From: Candidatus Krumholzibacteriota bacterium
GTDB lineage: Bacteria > Krumholzibacteriota > Krumholzibacteriia > LZORAL124-64-63
Direction: 5' to 3'
Length of the DNA stretch: 64,000 nucleotides
NCBI GenBank assembly: GCA_024275485.1
Contig: JAJRZA010000067.1
Coordinates: 45,954 to 109,953, forward strand
In this document: positions 63,851 to 64,000 of the stretch, in pieces
Layout of the letters: every line of letters begins with the position of its first letter
Numbering within the stretch: position 1 is the stretch's first letter
Position numbers and translations under genes: made by a program
The notes under the pieces: generated by a model
Told to the model about the DNA's origin: nothing
Database searches by the model: none
The model's input: the letters and a program-made list of their open reading frames with translations, nothing else

Positions 63851-64000
63851 CTACCATAAATGAGGATTTTGCGATGCAGCCCATTTCTGAGTCCCGAGAG
63901 CAAACGCTATGGCGTTGAAGTGGCCTCCTCCCTGCACTTTTCCCGCCATACGACCAGGATTGGCCACATTCTGCACCGTTTGCCACAATTTGTCCAACTG
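63851..64000 (-). CDS. C-terminal fragment of an unidentified protein, cut by the window edge
   Basis: Reading from the right edge, 49 codons without a stop end in TAG at 63851. The translated sequence includes ANPGRMAGKVQGGGHFNAIAFALG and ends WAASQNPHLW. I do not recognise a family. It lies upstream of the CNNM operon on the same strand. It could be a real gene end or a chance open frame. Confidence 0.35.
   Translation of the reverse strand, partial: QLDKLWQTVQNVANPGRMAGKVQGGGHFNAIAFALGTQKWAASQNPHLW

Noticed and set aside
1-64000. CRISPR arrays, insertion sequences, prophage genes or rRNA
   Set aside because: I saw no regularly spaced direct repeats with spacers, no transposase or phage genes, and no rRNA sequence. 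The only regular repeats are the three 35-bp units between tRNA genes, which lack unique spacers.

Overview
The window looks like a chromosomal segment of a Gram-negative (diderm) bacterium with moderately high GC. Diderm evidence: a TamA/TamB-like outer-membrane assembly pair, an RseP-type protease, several lipoproteins and a beta-barrel protein with thrombospondin type 3 repeats. A secreted M1 peptidase ends in a FlgD/Por-type C-terminal tail, a feature common in FCB-superphylum lineages. My inference is an FCB-type candidate phylum (for example Krumholzibacteriota or Eisenbacteria-like); I could not test this by phylogeny. No insertion sequence, prophage, CRISPR array or rRNA operon was seen. 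Nearly all genes lie on the minus strand. The plus-strand genes are the M1 peptidase, a small lipoprotein and mazG.

Layout from the left edge. Positions 1-1.2 kb: gatC and a truncated gatA. 1.3-5.8 kb: the M1 peptidase and a convergent pcrA-type helicase gene. 6-12 kb: tamA-tamB. 12-21 kb: an envelope and translation block (rplM-rpsI, rpsB-tsf, then pyrH-frr-uppS-cdsA-dxr-rseP), with a strong terminator after tsf and a structured leader before rplM. 21.3-27.6 kb: a tightly coupled recJ-rel-dtd-maf-mtnA operon of repair, stringent-response and housecleaning enzymes. 27.6-30 kb: RNase P RNA with a near-consensus promoter, an RNase H-family gene, a coiled-coil zinc-ribbon protein and two tRNAs (Ile2-like, Val). 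30-37.5 kb: the macromolecular synthesis cluster yqeY-cvpA-mutS2-dnaG-rpoD.

37.6-41.3 kb: the heat-shock operon hrcA-grpE-dnaJ-rsmE, without dnaK and without a visible CIRCE element. 41.4-45.1 kb: lepA-lepB-hemW. 45.2-47.3 kb: ridA, a selenocysteine tRNA, a diacylglycerol-kinase-family gene and a DUF5683-like membrane protein. 47.6-50.2 kb: an AT-richer accessory segment with an octaheme cytochrome lipoprotein and a SUMF1-domain lipoprotein. 50.4-53.7 kb: glmM-glmS for UDP-GlcNAc synthesis. 53.8-54.1 kb: tRNA-Phe and tRNA-Thr separated by 35-bp tandem repeats. 54.2-58.6 kb: uvrA, a soluble histidine kinase and a stand-alone receiver. 58.8-59.6 kb: mazG. 59.6-63.8 kb: an overlapping operon of two CNNM/CorC-type proteins, a DUF1844 protein and the TSP3 barrel protein. 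A gene fragment enters at the right edge.

Most of the window is conserved housekeeping. The less ordinary signals are the branched rplM leader RNA, selC next to ridA, the one-cysteine SUMF1 protein beside the octaheme cytochrome, the 35-bp repeats between tRNA genes, the short GatC, the RNase H with an N-terminal helix-turn-helix-like extension, and frequent TTG/GTG starts coupled to upstream stop codons. I did not find a clearly new multi-gene system.
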